Shown one piece after another: positions 20,710 to 32,700 of a stretch of DNA of 64,000 nt. The notes below the pieces were generated by a model that was not told where the DNA came from, made no database searches, and saw only the letters and a list, made by a program, of their open reading frames with translations. Source of the DNA: Chiridota heheva (lineage: Eukaryota > Echinodermata > Holothuroidea > Apodida > Chiridotidae); the NCBI GenBank assembly GCA_020152595.1, contig JAIGNY010002050.1, positions 469,001 through 533,000 on the forward strand, given 5' to 3'. The stretch's first letter is position 1, and each line of letters opens with the position of its first letter. Both the position numbers and the translations under genes were made by a program.

Positions 20710-23700
20710 TCTTCTTATACACTCCAATCTTCAAATCCCCACTGAGCACACCCCCAATTGGAACCTCGACAAGGCTGACTGGTCCCTTTTTGAAACCCTC
20801 TGTGACTCACACCTCTCCCCCCATCTTCTCGAGGATGAGGATCCCATGTCTAACTTCAGTAATATCCTTATCAACATCGCCACCTGCTCAATTCCCAAAA
20901 CCTCCAAACCCCAAATCATCCCCCAACCCCTGGTTCTCGGATGACTGCAAAACCGCCATCAAGAACAGGAAAAGAGCCCTCAGGAACTTTAAAACTAACC
21001 CGACCACCCATAACCTTAACCTCTTTCGCATCAGCCGTGCCAAGGCCAGACGCACTATCAAGGACAGTAAAACCAACACTTGGAACAACTTTATCTCTTC
21101 TCTCACCACCAACACCCCACTAAGAAGATTTGGAGAATGGTTAACAGCTTCCACGGCAGAGTAGGCAAATCTTCCATCTCCCATCTCTCTTGGAATGGAG
21201 ACCTTCTCACCGCAAAAAGGACATCGTTGACCACCTCGCCGCCTCTTTCAGCAACATCTCGTCCTCGACCAACTACTCCAATGCTTTCAAAATCAAAAAG
21301 CATGAAGCCCGGAGAATCACTTTTCCCTCTGACAACTCCAAAGCTACAACACCCTCTCACCCTTTCTGAATTAAACCAAGCCATCAACGACGCTGGCTGC
21401 ACCTCCAAGGGCCCAGATAACATCCCCTATCAGTTTGTGAAACACCTCCCCATCAAGGCCACCACTACCCTACTCACTATCTTCAACCACATTTGGTCCT
21501 CACACTCCTTTCCCCCTATCTGGAGGACAGCTATTGTCATCCCCGTCCTTAAACCGGGGAAGGATAGCACCGACCCCACCAGCTACCGACCCATCGCCCT
21601 TACTTGCTGTCTCTGTAAAATTATGGAAAAGATCATTAATCAGAGACTAAACTGGTTCCTCGAGACCAACAGAATCCTTTCTCCTCATTAAAGCGGCTTC
21701 CAAAAACGCCGCAATACCTAGACCAGTTAATTACGCTCGACACGCTATCCGGGAATCCTTTGCAAAAAGGAACACCTCATTGCCATATTTTTGACCTCGA
21801 GAAAGCTTTCGACACTACTTGGAAATACGGCATTACCCGAAAACTTCACATTATTGGCCTCAGAGGCCACCTCCCCATCTTTATTCAAAACTTCCTCTCA
21901 CCCAGGCAGTTCCAAGTTCGTATTGGCCACACCCTCTCCAAGCCGTACCCCCAAGAAGAGGGCGTCCCCCAAGGCAGCATCCTCTCCCCCACTCTCTTCA
22001 ACCTGAGCATTAATGACATCGGGAATGACCTTGGCCCCAGCATCAAACGTACCCTCTACGTGGATGACTTCACCATCTTCTACTCCTCCCTTAGCTTTCC
22101 TATTGTTGAAAATAGGCTCCAAACCAGCCTCAATCAGCTGCAAGTCTGGAGCAACAATAACGGTTTTAAATTCTCCAAAGACAAGACAGTCTGCATGCAC
22201 TTTTGTCATTTCAACAACCTCCACCCCAACCCGAACTTCGTGCTCAATGGGAATCGCATCCCTAAAGTTGAAAACACAAAGTTCCTTGGTCTTACTCTAG
22301 ACCCCAAGCTCACCTACAAGCCACACATCACCAACCTGAAACTAAAATGCAATAGCTCCCTCAACATCCTCCGACTGCTCTCCAACACTACTTGGGGAGC
22401 GAACCGCTATGCTCTCCTCAAAATTTTCAGGCTCACCATTCGTGCCAAGCTTGACTATGGCAATATTGTTTACTGTGTCGCTCACAACTCATACCTCAAC
22501 CACATTAACACCATCCAAAATGAAGCCCTCAGACTTTGTCTAGGAGCCTACAGGACCTCCCCAATCACTAGCCTTCATGTTGAAGCCAACGAACCCCCCT
22601 TTCTACTTAGATGTAAAAAGCTTAGCCTCTCCTATGCTTTTAGAGTCCTCACCAACACCCAGAACCCTGTTTACAACCTCATTAGGTACCCCAATTTCTC
22701 CTCCCTCTTTGATAGGACTAAAACCCTATTGCCTCCCTTCAGCTTACGCATTAAATCAGACCTCTTTCAACTTAGCATCAACCCCGCCACTCTCGGCACC
22801 TACTCCTGGCCCACTTTTCCGCCTTGGGCCACCTCCCTTCCTTCTGTCCACCTAGACCTCTCTACTTATAACAAAACTCAAACTCACCCTAACCTCTTCA
22901 TCAATCTCCACAACCAAATCAAAGACCAACTCTCAAATTACACCTCCATCTATACTGATGGCTCCAAGGAAGGCAACAAGACAGCTGCTGCTGCCATCAT
23001 CCAAGACATCACCCTCAGTAGCAGACTTCCTGACTATTCATCCATCTTTTCAGCCGAGGCTAAGGCCATTCTCCTCGCCCTCAACTTTATTGAGTACTCT
23101 CCTCTTAGTCACTTTGCCATTTTCTCTGACTCAAAGGCTGTTCTTACTTCATTACTCAATCTTAAATGGGATAACCTCACCTGCCACCTCCTCCTCCGAA
23201 ACTCTTTTCTCCCACCCTCTGCAGGAAAAGTGTTCTTTTCTTCTGGATACCCAGCCATGTTGGCATTCCTGGCAATGACAGGGCTGATACAGCCGCTAAG
23301 CTTGCCCTTAACCTCCTCCCTTCCCCTTTTCCCAAAACCCTCTCTGACATCAAACCGCTTATCGCTTCTCTTGTTCGTGACCGCTGGCAAACCTTATGGA
23401 ACTTCCAAATTGATAACAAACTCCATGTTATCCAGCCCACAATCCCGATCAAATCCACCATCAACAACCTTTCTCGAATCGACAACGTTCATATTACCCG
23501 TCTTAGAATTGGTCACACCCACCTCACTCACTCCCACCTCCTTATTGGTTGCCCCCAGCCCCTCTGTAACAATTGCCACTGCATCCTCACAATCCAACAC
23601 GTTCTCCTTGCTTGCCCCCTGTACAACCTTCCCAGAGCTTCCCTCGCTCCCCACAACTCAATTGCTGAGTTCTTCCAGAAAAATCCTCCAGAGAAAATAA

Positions 23701-23951
23701 TCTCCTTCCTTCAGCATGCATCCCTCTACAACCATATTTAATTCTCCTCTTCCACCCCCTCTCTACTTTGTTTTTGTTTTACCCATGCACCTCCTCTCTC
23801 GATCACAGTTTTCTGGCTTTTGTTCTTGAATTTCTCTCATTCTCCCCCTGGTCTCTTTCCTTACTACCTCTAAAATGATCTGACCTCTCAGGCACAATTT
23901 GACCTTCGTTGTTGTGGTGCCGTTAAGACCTCATCAAACAAACAAACAAAC
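20710..23951 (+). mobile_element. RNase H-bearing LINE (I/Nimb-like), 5'-truncated, inactive
   Basis: The copy starts in the linker upstream of RT (reads WNLDKADWSLFETLC) and carries RT and RNase H. It ends with a Cys/His-type C-terminal motif and a 3' tail of CAAACAAACAAAC. It sits exactly between GGTTAC (20704-20709) and ATCCAGCTAAC of the Ty3 fossil; the sister fossil at 1-30 has these joined. Coding sequence is C-rich with a base composition unlike the AT-rich surroundings. It is broken by several frameshifts and stops (early linker, near 21690-21720, and inside RNase H near 23200). Three 3'-end fragments of relatives are at 28875, 34780 and 42515. Confidence 0.9.
21760..23700 (+). pseudogene. 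LINE ORF2: reverse transcriptase and RNase H, long open stretch
   Basis: A 646-codon frame opens in mid-RT: IFDLEKAFDTTWKYGI (catalytic Asp region), then FQVRIGHTLS, EGVPQGSILSPTLF and RTLYVDDFTIFY (catalytic YVDD), then the thumb region with SHITNL-like and ILRLLSNTTWGANRYALL motifs. RNase H follows: SIYTDGSKEGNKTAAAA (first catalytic Asp), then FSAEAKAILLAL (Glu), then IFSDSKAVLTSL (Asp). After about 23200 the real frame is shifted. In another frame the DNA reads WIPSHVGIPGNDRADTAAKL, the usual RNase H end, then the C-terminal motif HLTHSHLLIGCPQPLCNNC with HVLLACPLY, ending near 23740. The last ~170 codons of the long frame are therefore an overrun. The earlier RT (20940-21690) is in other frames, including NDAGCTSKGPDNIPYQF and SYRPIALTCCLCKIMEKII. 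Confidence 0.88.
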
Positions 23952-24672
23952 ATCCAGCTAACAGGAGATGCATCCTTGGGTGGGAAGCGATTGGAAACTC
24001 TGGTCCAGCTCCGAGCATATATAAAAGTACAATTTTATTAAGTTATAAGATATTAACCCTTACTCTACCAGCACTGTTTTGAAAATGCGCTCGGGAGGCG
24101 GGGCCAAAGACGGGGCACCCAAAACGGCGATAATATCGCCGCGTGGTAGAGTAAGGGTTAAGCAAGGCGTGATTATTGAATGGTCCTCTGTCTTCCAGGC
24201 AGAAAAGTCGGGCCCCTTTCGCTTTCGGGACCCGCTGGGCCGCCCACCGGGATCATGCTGCCTATATTTTCGGGTTGGCGCATATATCGCGGGTTGATTA
24301 ACCCTTACTCTACCAGCACTGTTTTGAAAATGCGCTCGGGAGGCGGGGCCAAAGACGGAGCACCCAAAACGGCGATAATATCGCCGCGTGGTAGAGTAAG
24401 GGTTAAGCAAGGCGTGATTATTGAAGGGTCCTCTGTCTTCCAGGCAGAAAAGTCGGGCCCCTTTCGCTTTCGGGACCAGCTGGGCGCCCACCGATCATGC
24501 TGCCTATATTTTGGGTTGCGCGATATGTCGCGGGTTGATTAACCCTTACTTTACCAGCACTGTTTTGAAAATGCGCTCGGGAGGCGGGGCCAAAGACGGG
24601 GCACCCAAAACGGCGATAATATCGCCGCGTGGTAGAGTAAGGGTTAACATCCACACGTAAAAACTTCTCAAA
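23952..24672 (-). repeat. LTR (element 5' side) split by a TTAA-flanked insertion
   Basis: ATCCAGCTAACAGGAGATGC, CATCCTTGGGTGGGAAGC and ATATAAAAGTACAATTTTAT make the left part (to 24052). ACATCCACACGTAAAAACTT makes the right part (from 24648). Joined, they match 17717-17850 closely. The outer limit is set where similarity to the other LTR stops. Confidence 0.8.
24053..24647. mobile_element. Array of three piggyBac-type miniature elements (TTAA sites)
   Basis: Three 109-bp copies (24053-24161, 24298-24406, 24539-24647, counting TTAA on both sides) have inverted ends CCCTTACTCTACCA / TGGTAGAGTAAGGG directly against TTAA. TTAA targets and a CCC start are the signature of the piggyBac superfamily. 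The inside is GC-rich with the palindrome CGGCGATAATATCGCCG. The copies are joined by two similar spacers of 136 and 132 bp with GAAAAGTCGGGCCCCTTTCG and GATCATGCTGCCTATATTTT. The whole array is bounded by one outer TTAA pair inside an LTR whose sister has TTTA there. It has no transposase. Confidence 0.88.
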
Positions 24673-25032
24673 AGTTCATCATTGCTGATCAATGCAAATT
24701 GCAAGTTAAAATTTAATAAAAGATGCAACTTGTAAGGTGACTGAGCGCCATACTGGAAAGTTGAGCAGTTTATTTGCAGATCTGTGGCTTATGAAAAAAT
24801 ACACCAATCAAATTTCAGCAAAAAATTGGTGTAAATCTGGTGTGGCATGTGGCTTTGGACATTGTAATATATGTAGGTAGCTATCAATTACCTTCTTGAT
24901 TGGTAATATTTCCGTGGCTTAACTCAGCTTGGCAATTGAAAATCTGTGATTCACCTGCAGTAGATTCTATCATATTTGATTGCGCATTCGTGCTACAATA
25001 AGCGCATACTGCTAGCGTAGGCTACTCACATT
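24673..25032. other. No feature seen
   Basis: AT-rich spacer. The only notable piece is ATCATATTTGATTGCGCATT (about 24969-24988), which recurs at the end of the first unit of the following duplication. Confidence 0.5.
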
Positions 25033-25440
25033 AATAATTTACTCCAGAATAGATGCCCACTTATGGTAGTTGTTGAATTGAAAATCTTCCCACGAATAAT
25101 ATTAATCATTAATGTAGTAAATCTTTATATGCTTCCCTCTTTGCAATTTAATGTACTATTTATGGCACAATTACATGGGGGCTATTTAGAGCACATCTTT
25201 ACCATATATAATGTTTTACTCAAAAATATCATATTTGATTGCCCATTAATAATTTACTCCAGAATAGATGCCCACTTATGGTAGTTGTTGAATTGAAAAT
25301 CTTCCCACGAATAATATTAATCATTAATGTAGTAAATCTTTATATGCTTCCCTCTTTCGCAATTTAATGTACTATTTATGGCACAATTACATGGGGGACG
25401 TATTTAGAGCACATCTTTACCATATATAATGTTGCTTACT
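25033..25440. repeat. Direct tandem duplication, ~215-bp unit
   Basis: Two adjacent copies (about 25033-25246 and 25247-25440) share TAATAATTTACTCCAGAATA, GATGCCCACTTATGGTAGTT, TTAATGTAGTAAATCTTTAT and ATGGCACAATTACATGGGGG. The copies are nearly identical with a few one- to two-base differences, so the duplication is young. Confidence 0.92.
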
Positions 25441-27297
25441 CAAGAAATCTTTTTAAAAAATATATATAAAATAAAGAAAAAGAATATGAGACAAGTGTAT
25501 GCCAAGGTGGATACTTTTTTAACACCAGCACGCCAAGAAAGAAGTCAACTCCATGCCGAAGATCTTCGGAATTTGATTGCACCCTGGCCACCACCATATG
25601 GAACAATCTTCCTGAGGTTGTTGTGCTCTCTCTATCAACAGACACCTTTTTTTGCCAGTCTCGTCCAGTGGATGCTGCGTCCTTCTTCAGCAGCCGCACT
25701 ACATATCCGTTAGGAATTTCTGTTTTTAATTGCACACGTACAGTATTTGTGACATTTTTAGGCGTACATGTTTTCCCAATGTTTTTCCTCTGGAGTTTCA
25801 CCTGTATTTTGTGAGTTGCACCGCACACACAGCGGTACATAATTAGGGTTTGTACTTCACCAGAAGAAGACTTACAGTAGGATATGCCAGTTGCTCACCA
25901 GTCAAAATGTTCCTTTGCCAAAACGTCAACATACCAAAACATTAACCTCCGAGCCATGATGCTTTTTGGTTACAACATCCTTGTCCACATTCAATATTAC
26001 TGTATCTATTGACCTTTGTTTAAAATTTAAGTACTGTAAGCCTCTGGAGACCACACTGGAAAGTTAGTTTTCTCTACACTAAAGAATTACGCGAGAGATT
26101 TTTAAGACCTTGCTTCTTTATACCAATGGTTCTGGCGTATACTTTTAATGTTTTTATTAATAAATTTGGATAACATACAACATTTCAACATATATAATTG
26201 GGTAGTATTTCAATTTTCTTAAGTAGGTACTGTAATTTTTGCTCCATTTCTTCACTATTTATAAAACGGAAGCAAAAGATATTTAAAAAATACCTACTAA
26301 CAATATCTATGAATGCCAATCGTGATTTAATCATCCTCCACCACTGGACATTTTTCACTCACAGCAGTACACACTATGGCCCAACTAGTAAACTAGTTAT
26401 AAATGCAAGAATTTGAAAACATAATTTCACTCTTTAAAACAGATTAGAAGTGTCCCACCACTAAAGAGCTGAAAGTTAACTTGTTTACTCTTGCGGCTCT
26501 AAGGCGGGGATGTTTTGGTTATAACAGGGATGTTTGGGTAGCAAAAAAATGGGGACGTTTTAGTAAAGGGACGTTCCAGTTGCGTAAGGACAAACCGTGG
26601 TTCAAGCGTAGATTACACATTGCTCAAAAGGAAAAAGCAAGTGGGATTATTTTAATAGAAAACTCGTACCAGTATTACACTAAAGGCCACACTAGCAGGA
26701 ATCTTCATGCCCAAATCACGGAGTGACCAAATTCTGTGGATTTGGGCATAAAAGCACGTACATTGAGAATCATGTGTCACACGATAAAGAAAAAAATCAA
26801 TTGCCACAAAATTTTACGACCAGATTGTGTCACATACACGTTAGTCGCTTCATATCTTCTTTATGTATTCCACCCACTTGCGATTATGAATATATTGTAA
26901 CGGGCCGAGAAATTACAAAAAGAGCTTCCAGTAAAGAAATGAAAGTTTATTATAAAATATCCGCAAATAAAAACTGGAAGCTTTACAAACACAATTATAG
27001 AAAAACAAAATGGTTCTCAGACCATTTGCATGAGTTGTGCTGACCTACACACTATTGTCCAAGGCCCAGCCACATATACCAATGGTTCCTTGTGGCTAGG
27101 CTTTCTGCTGGACTGAACTGTCAACCCCCACAACTCAGGCTGATAGGTCTGCTGCCTTCAAGCTCAAAACATCAACTCCACTTAAAATTACAAGAACTCA
27201 GCAGTCAACTTAAACAGCTATTGGGCAACACCCTATAGGCTAGATCACATGACCAGCCTCGGCCAATTAAGAAGTAACAAGTATGATTCTTGCGGCT
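25441..27297. other. No recognised gene; possible inverted-repeat remnant inside
   Basis: Open frames at 25436-25840 (minus, 134 codons), 26481-26726 and 26723-27043 (plus) show no domain I can name. Sequence at about 25905-25960 (TGTTCCTTTGCCAAAACGTC, then ACCAAAACATTAACC) is roughly the inverse of about 26508-26580 (GGGGATGTTTTGGTTATAAC, then GGGACGTTTTAGTAAAGGGA). This suggests the ends of a decayed DNA transposon of about 680 bp. None of it is firm. Confidence 0.35.
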
Positions 27298-27860
27298 ATT
27301 TGCATTAATCTGAATCTGAATCTGAAACGGTCAAGTCGGCAAAAATCCTTCAAGAGGACATGAATGCCAACCGAGCGTAAAAAGCATGAAAAAAAAAAAA
27401 ACTACTTACCAATACAAGTGTTAGTAAGTTTAGCTTTGAAACAGTTGAGACTTGGTGCATGTACAATGTCTGATGGTAAAGCATTCCAATCCTTTAGTGT
27501 GTGAGAGAAGAAAAAGTGTTTATATACATTCTTTTTAGCATAGGGAACCTGAAAATTAAGGTCATGATTATTTCTTGTATTAGCTCTGGATAAGTTCATC
27601 TTTATTGATAGCGACAAGATTGTTATTGATTTTATATAGCATATGTAGCCAGGTGTTGTATCTTCTTGTTTTTAGCAGGAACCCGAGTCTTAATTCAATG
27701 ATTAAAATGCCTGAAAAGTTACGTGACTGCTTTTGACGTACGAGGTGGGCCTTAATATATTGATCGTGACAGATCAACACTTGACATGCTTGAAAAAATC
27801 TGAGAATCTTGACCCACTTTAACTGCCAAGTATTGCCATTAATCATCACCGGCCCCACAC
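27298..27860 (-). mobile_element. PHD-LINE family, 3'-end fragment
   Basis: On the minus strand this encodes the C-terminal end of the LINE at 8936-12650: MLYKINNNLVAI, RNNHDLNFQVPYAKKNVY and DWNALPSDIVHAPSLNCFK. It is followed by the 3' UTR and a CAGATTCAGATTCAG tail (plus-strand TCTGAATCTGAATCTGAA at about 27310-27327). The 5' boundary near 27860 is approximate. The fragment is 5'-truncated and broken by a stop near 27600. Confidence 0.88.
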
Positions 27861-28874
27861 AAATTTCTCATGGTCAGAAAGCTTATTGCTTCATCTACTG
27901 ATTTATATTTACATTTTCTGGAAGAGGGTCAGGAGCTTGGCAAATATTCGGTCTAAAATTTCCTCAATATTTCAGTGCACAATTCTGTAAAACGCATATC
28001 TCAAAAATGGTTTAAAAAGGCATGTAAAGTTTATATCAATAGAAAGATAAAATGTTGTAGTTTCACCTACCTCGCCATCTTGTTTGTTGCAGCGTACTCA
28101 CGTAATACCCCCTCCTTCCCCTGTCAAGAAAATTAATTCCTCCAGTGATTAGTTTCACGAAAACAGCATAAATCTCAAAGTAGGCGGAGTTCTGTGCGAA
28201 GAAAGAGATGTCACTTCAGCTCATTAACGCGACACTGGGAATTGACTGATAACTCCCTGATTAATTAATCCATCTTAATGTGCATTGGTCTAATTGGCAG
28301 GCATGTTTATCTTATGAAAAGATAATTTTTGAAATAATCCTTTAAACATACAGTATTCAATTGATGTATATACAATGAACATTTTTACAGCTTACCAATT
28401 GTTGAAAAACGTGTGAGATACCTGATTCAGAGTCATTTACTATCATTTTTGTATGTGATATATGACCAGTTTTTCTATTAAAAAGCACATACATGTAACT
28501 TCACTAGATAATACATACATTGTTATAGAGATGTTTCTAAATTGCATTTTTTTTAAAGGTGTATGGACAGGTGGCAACCACATGTCTTGATCTTAATTGG
28601 TTTAATACTAAAAACCAAGAAACAGCAAAAGGTCCCATCAAAATCGGTTAAAAATTGACCATTTTACGGCATTTTAACACTTAGATACCTATAAATTAGG
28701 AAAAACTAGTGACCTCAGAATAGGACATTTAGAAAATATATCATGTTAACTTATTGTTTTTCGGTCCTTCTCCATAATAATTGGAATGGGAGAAGTTGGC
28801 TACTGCAACAGGAAATTGGATATTATTATATCCTTAACCCAGATTAAACAGTAGAATGCAATTTAAAAACCCTT
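27861..28874. other. No gene seen; contains a dispersed repeat
   Basis: AT-rich sequence upstream of the recognised syntenin exons. Non-coding first exons or the promoter of syntenin could lie here but cannot be recognised. A dispersed repeat at 28100-28250 is listed separately. Confidence 0.45.
28100..28250 (+). repeat. Dispersed repeat (relative inverted at 59255-59420)
   Basis: CAGTGATTAGTTT, AAAGTAGGCGGAGTTCTGTG, CATTAACGCGACACTGGGAA and TTGACTG match, with substitutions, the reverse complement of 59265-59380. A weaker piece (CTCATTAACGCTATGCTGGG) is at 37323-37342. Ends were not found, so the class of element is unknown. Confidence 0.6.
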
Positions 28875-29345
28875 GATATTTGTCACCCACATCCGCCTCG
28901 GTCACTCCTCTCTCACCCACTCCCATCTCCTTTCCGGCTTCCCTGCCCCTCTCTGCCCCATTTTTAACACTGAACTCTCCATCAAGCATATCCTTTTAAT
29001 CTGTCCCCTATACCTGAACTCCAGGTCTCTTCTCTCCTCACCCACCTCAATCTCGGATCTATTAAAAACAATCCTTTCTCCAACATTATCAACTTCCTCC
29101 GCAACAACAGCCTGTTCCACCATATATAATCTTCCTTTCTCTTCCCTTCTACGTCTAACCTTACACATCCCTCTCTTTTCACCTTCATTTTTCTCCCAAA
29201 TTCACCCTATATCCCCCTTTACTCCCTCTATATCCTCCTTCTCCTCTCTGCCCTAACTCTTACACCTTACTTAATAACACCTTTTTGGCACATTTTACTC
29301 TGACTGTTGCGGTGCCATTAAACATCAACGAACCAAACCAAACCT
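28875..29345 (+). mobile_element. RNase H-LINE relative, 3'-end fragment
   Basis: Reads HIRLGHSSLTHSHLLSGFP, then LSIKHILLICPLY, which is the C-terminal motif of the LINE at 20710-23951. It ends with the 3' tail GGTGCCATTAAACATCAACG and AACCAAACCAAACC. The second Cys of the usual C-x-x-C pair is lost (CPIF). It is a 5'-truncated, dead copy lying about 400 bases before the first recognised syntenin exon. Confidence 0.88.
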
Positions 29346-29740
29346 TGATATTTGAAATTTGGGAAAGAAATAAAGAATGTCATTAAAGAATTTTATTTGT
29401 ATTCCTGTTCATACATTATCTCTTCTGTGCATGCTGAAATTTTGTACAAACTTTGATCTATCATAACCTGAAACTATAAGTACTATTGTGACCATTTAAA
29501 GACTAAACTAGACTAATGCTTTTCCATCTGTGTGAGAAACCTCTACCTGTGCATATACTGTTAAGTTCACAGATACAGTACCTATGCATTGGAAAATGAT
29601 TTAATTATAAACGAGAAATATTTAAGTTCTGTGAGGAGAGATTGTATATGCACAAATTGGCAAATGTGAGTGTTTTTTTGTTTTTGTTTTCCAAATTGGA
29701 GAGGAGTTCTTGATCAAACTTGTTTTCTTACATTTTGTAG

Positions 29741-32700
29741 GTTTGGAAGCCATCTGACATTTCTTAACAACTCAAGTTTACCTCATTGCTACCTGCAAAG
29801 TCAAGATGTCTCTCTATCCATCTCTTGAAGATATGAAAGTTGATCAGATGGGTCAGGTAAAGTATTCACTTTTTATTATTTTTCACATGTGACCTACATA
29901 CAGTAAATATAAATGGGTACATTCATTGCAGACTTATTTTACACAACTACAATATTTCTACTAGTTTTCTTTTAGTATTAAAACCAAGACAAAAGTGCCT
30001 CAATGCAAGCCTACATCCAACACTGACTTTCCTCATATGTTTTTTTGTGCAGGTCTTAGTCATTTTTAATTACCCCTTTGCTTCAAGAATTATGACTGTA
30101 TGTAAGTTCATATCATGCTGGCGTTTGCTGACCTCAGCCCAATCTTGCTGTTAGACCAAAACAAACATTAATGTTGTGTGTTACCTTTATAACAGATAGT
30201 AAAACTAAAGATTACCTATGTCCTTCGTCATTCAAACTGCCTATTCAAGCAATTAATTTCCACTTAGTTTAAATGCAGGAGTATAGATTTTCAGAACTAA
30301 CAGATTGATGTACAGTATGGTATTGACTTTAAAATAAGTACAACAAAATGCATATCCAAAGAAAGGTGTTATGATATAAATATTTTCTCTTGAATTTTCC
30401 CTCCAGACAAGGAGCGTTTTCGTAATAGTAACATTTTTCTTTTATGCACAAGGTCACTTGAGAAGGGGGTGTTTATGGATTGTGGCATTCAGTATATTAA
30501 ATCATACTTTGTCTGATTTTGCTCAATTTGATTCATAGTTTTTGAAAACCTGTGTCTAAACTTTATAAACATTGATATGTTCTTTACTAACTCTAGGCAT
30601 CTTTGTTTTTTGTGGTGGTGGTGGTGTTAGTTTGGGCTTTTTATGGGGTGACTAACCTTTCTTAGCTTATAATCTTGTTATGTTAAACTGAAGAAAGACT
30701 CTAATAGGATGTAAGTTGGTGCTGTATGTTGATCAAATTTGTGTTTTACTATGTGAATGAAAACAAAAGGGAATGAACTTATATTTGAATGTTCCTTTTC
30801 CTATTTGTATTGATATATTGTTGATGTTTTGTAAATGAATATTCATTTTATTTTTATTTTGTAGGCTCAGGCTCAGTTCAACCAAGGAGCACACCAGGCC
30901 ATTGCTGCAGCTCAGTCTGGACAAGATCCAACAGCCTATGCAACACTCTATCCCTCATTAGCAGATTGGATGGGCCTTGATCTCAACTCGACAGACTTCA
31001 ACCAAGTTGCTCCATACCAACCACAATCAGTAAGTCGATTCAATCTTATAGATCACTTTCTCAATTCATAAATACCAAGGTTTAAAAGTTAGTTCAGCTT
31101 TTCTTTCATTGTATGAATTAGAGTTTATTAGAAAGGTTAAAATTTGGTTTATAAAGTATGAAAACTTTATTAAAAATTGTTGTTGTTGCTCTTCTTTAAA
31201 GTGTTTTTTTTTTTTCAAATTAAGATCAGAATCTAATTAAGTTACATATTTATTAAACAGTTTGCTCAACTGTGGTTCTCTGTTGTTCCACTAAAGGTGA
31301 CTCACTTTTTAGGACATTCCGTTTGTGTAGTATGTGTGATAATAAATAGTGCAGTGTAATTTAATTGATAATGATTTTGTTTTCTGTATATTTCATGTGA
31401 TTTCAGCAACCAAAATTCTTCTTTAAGAAATTCAAAATTTTACAGGCCTAAATCATCATTGGTTATATTTGTTTAAAAATTCCAACAGTACAGTTCTGTA
31501 CAAAGGCTACATGAAGTAATGTAAATATCCAGAAATAAATTAGAATACCATGCTTAGAATATTAGAAAGTGATAAAATTTGATTTATTGGTGAGCATGCG
31601 AAGCATAATGCGAACCTATATGTAATGGCGATTTCGTCCAAACAGCTGGCGGTCCACAGTTTTTCCTGAGATTTCCTCAGCAATGTTAAAGTTTTTTGAG
31701 AATTCCTCAGAAAATGTTAAAGTTTCTTCAGAGTTTCTCAGAAAAAGTTAAAGTTTCTTCAGATATCCTTATGGAAGGTTAGAATTTCCTTACAAAACGT
31801 TAAAGTTTTTCAGAGACACTTAAGACAAATTGAAGACTAGTTTCCTTAAAAAGTGTACACAACATTTAAAATTTCCTTAAAAGATAACTGTTAAATGTTA
31901 TAATTTGCCAATATTCTTCAGAGATCCTCAAGCGTCTCTCTCGTAGCACTGGAGATTTAAAATCTTTAAAATTCTTCGAAATATTTGGGCACCATAGGTT
32001 ATATCAGGCATGATTATTAAACTCCGCCTTAATTGTTGTGGTCATTTGCATAAAGTTGCTACAGTATATGAACTGACCAGATTTTTTTTTATTTAGTATG
32101 CGCAGTCTGGGAGTGTGACAGGATGTGACTGCATATGGACATAGGGAGGGATGCCATGTGGGACATGGATGGGGGCCATGCGGGACATATAATATAATAT
32201 ATACCATGTAATATACACCAAGGGCTATATCAGGCATAATTATTTGATTCCGCCTTTCTTTCTTATTCAACAGCTCATTTGCATATAAGTTATTATATGA
32301 ACTGACACTATCATACATAGTATGCTCAATCAGGGACTGTGATAGCTAGGATGAGACTTATTATGGAGCCTATGGGATGTCATGTGGGACATGGGATGTC
32401 ATGTGGGACATGGGATGGGATGTCATGTGGGACATGGAGTGGGATGTCATGTGGGACATGGGGTGGGATATCATTTGGGACATGGGATGGGATGCCATGT
32501 TGAACAGGGTGGAATGCCATGTAGGATATATGGTGCAAAGCCATGCAGGACATAGGGTAGAATGCCATGGGATGGGATGTCATGTGGGACATAGGATGGT
32601 ATGGGATGTCATGTGGGACATGGAGTGGGATGCCATGTGGGACATGGGGAGGTATGCCACGAGTAACACAAGTGTGACATAGGTTGTGATGCCATGTGGG

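Larger units (their letters stand above)
17717..24672 (-). mobile_element. Ty3/gypsy-type LTR retroelement fossil, copy 2, with nested insertions
   Basis: This is a minus-strand element of the same family as 1-1506. Parts from its 5' end are LTR (24672-23952), primer-site region and gag-like part (20709 down to about 19500), protease with DTGA (about 19250-18970) and reverse transcriptase (about 18560-17900, with a conserved LGLVNFYRRF block). A second LTR-like piece follows at 17850-17717. Three later elements sit inside it: a SINE (19764-19950), an RNase H LINE (20710-23951) and a TTAA-flanked miniature element array (24053-24647). No integrase was recognised. It is broken in many places. 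The nested insertions show it is the oldest element here. The inner edge of the 17717-17850 LTR is unusual (see findings). Confidence 0.82.

Noticed and set aside
23200-23700. The last ~170 codons of the 646-codon LINE frame as a novel protein domain
   Set aside because: The RNase H end and C-terminal motif are readable in another frame over the same bases; the long frame is an overrun after a shift.
25436-25840. 134-codon minus-strand frame
   Set aside because: Some codon structure, but no domain, no splice or promoter context and no second copy in the window. Left as unresolved.
26481-27043. Two adjacent plus-strand frames of 81 and 106 codons
   Set aside because: No recognisable domain. 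The first overlaps what may be one end of a decayed DNA transposon.
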